A stretch of DNA of 64,000 nucleotides from NCBI RefSeq assembly GCF_047495875.1, contig NC_092466.1, positions 17,914,561 through 17,978,560 on the forward strand, read 5' to 3'. The DNA comes from Pithys albifrons albifrons (Eukaryota > Chordata > Aves > Passeriformes > Thamnophilidae). The notes under the pieces are model-generated. The model was not told where the DNA came from. It worked only from the letters and a program-made list of their open reading frames with translations, and searched no databases. Positions within the stretch are counted from its first letter, which is position 1. Every line of letters starts with the position of its first letter. Below are positions 63,312 to 64,000 of the stretch, in pieces. Made by a program: the position numbers and the translations under genes.

Positions 63312-64000
63312 CTGCCAGAAATCAAGGATAAAATATTTATGAAAAAAACCAGATAAATGAATGGAATGCAATGTCATTCAATAGAAGTCTCTAACTTGGA
63401 TATATACTGATTATAGAAAAATTAATCCATCAACCCTTTGAAGAATCTCTTACTAAGGTATATAGTAAAAAGCAAAGTACAGGATAACACAATACTCTAG
63501 TGTATTTCTTTTGTATCTCACCTCTTTTTCATTCTTACATTTATGACACCGAATTGCCTGCCATCTGATTAGATTACAAATGGGTCAGGAAGAAAATTAA
63601 GTTTGTATGTATGGAATTCTCAGCGAGGGTCTTGATGTCAATTTTGGTTACAACTCCACTTAATTTACACTGACAAGTCCCAGTGCAGGTGGCTGAGCAC
63701 CAGTGGCTGACATAACTTTGCTCTTAGTTGTACACACTGCTGTGCAAACCTTACTTACTCATTTACTACAACATTGTAATATTGTATGGAAGTTTTGTCA
63801 TGGCATTTCAATGGGTTCTCGTTCTCCTCCCAAAACCTTCCCTGCAGTTATTTACATCTCGCCTTGATGCAAGCATGTCATAGTTCACTTATTACACAGG
63901 AATTGAGAAAATCTCAAGCAAATTGTAATTGCTTCCCTCTTTCTCAGTGCAGAAGGGATGATGTCAATTACAAAAGTCACTCCGGCAGCCAAACAGGACT
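63312..64000 (-). other. HECTD2: HECTD2 intron, running off the window
   Basis: AT-rich sequence upstream of the 63311 exon with respect to HECTD2. No further HECT-domain coding segment with matching splice phase was found before the window ends, so this is read as part of an intron. Confidence 0.7.

Noticed and set aside
1..64000. CRISPR arrays, operons, prophage or bacterial mobile elements
   Set aside because: No regularly spaced repeats and no prokaryotic gene organisation. The window is vertebrate genomic DNA.

Overview
This window is vertebrate nuclear DNA, almost certainly from a bird. It is AT-rich and gene-poor, it has spliced genes with GT-AG introns and a CpG-island promoter, and its only clearly recognisable dispersed repeats are CR1 LINE fragments, the dominant avian family. 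No bacterial, viral or organelle genes were seen. Family names come from recognising conserved protein segments by eye; no database search was run.

Two protein-coding genes are supported. PPP1R3C (protein phosphatase 1 regulatory subunit 3C, also called PTG) lies complete on the + strand. Its CpG-island promoter is at about 15.6-16.15 kb. A tiny first coding segment sits at 15989-16002, followed by a 1545-nt intron and the main coding exon at 17548-18493. The 3' UTR probably runs to about 20.08 kb. The spliced product is 319 aa. The 3' end of HECTD2 (HECT-type E3 ubiquitin ligase) lies on the - strand at the right edge. Three consecutive coding exons (63311-63196, 62598-62455, 60231-60111) encode the last 126 residues, including the catalytic HECT cysteine. 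The rest of HECTD2 lies beyond base 64000.

The two genes point tail to tail across about 37-40 kb of non-coding DNA. This matches the PPP1R3C-HECTD2 neighbourhood of human 10q23 and suggests the orthologous avian segment (chicken chromosome 6 by known synteny; this is inference). One product scaffolds PP1 on glycogen and the other is a ubiquitin ligase. Nothing in the sequence suggests a joint pathway; they are simply syntenic neighbours.

Layout: 1-15.6 kb, intergenic DNA upstream of PPP1R3C with one CR1 copy at 9.0-9.5 kb. 15.6-20.1 kb, PPP1R3C. 20.1-57.7 kb, a large intergenic interval with further CR1 fragments (33.3, 37.2, 37.7, 51.6 and 57.0 kb), a 5S rRNA-derived element at about 50.9 kb, an 18-base G run at 49.49 kb and minor simple repeats. 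57.7-60.1 kb, the probable AT-rich HECTD2 3' UTR. 60.1-64 kb, the HECTD2 terminal exons and introns. Apart from these, open frames are short and look like chance. I found no convincing novel system. The points most worth a second look are the PPP1R3C start arrangement, the 5S-derived element, and several small structural motifs.
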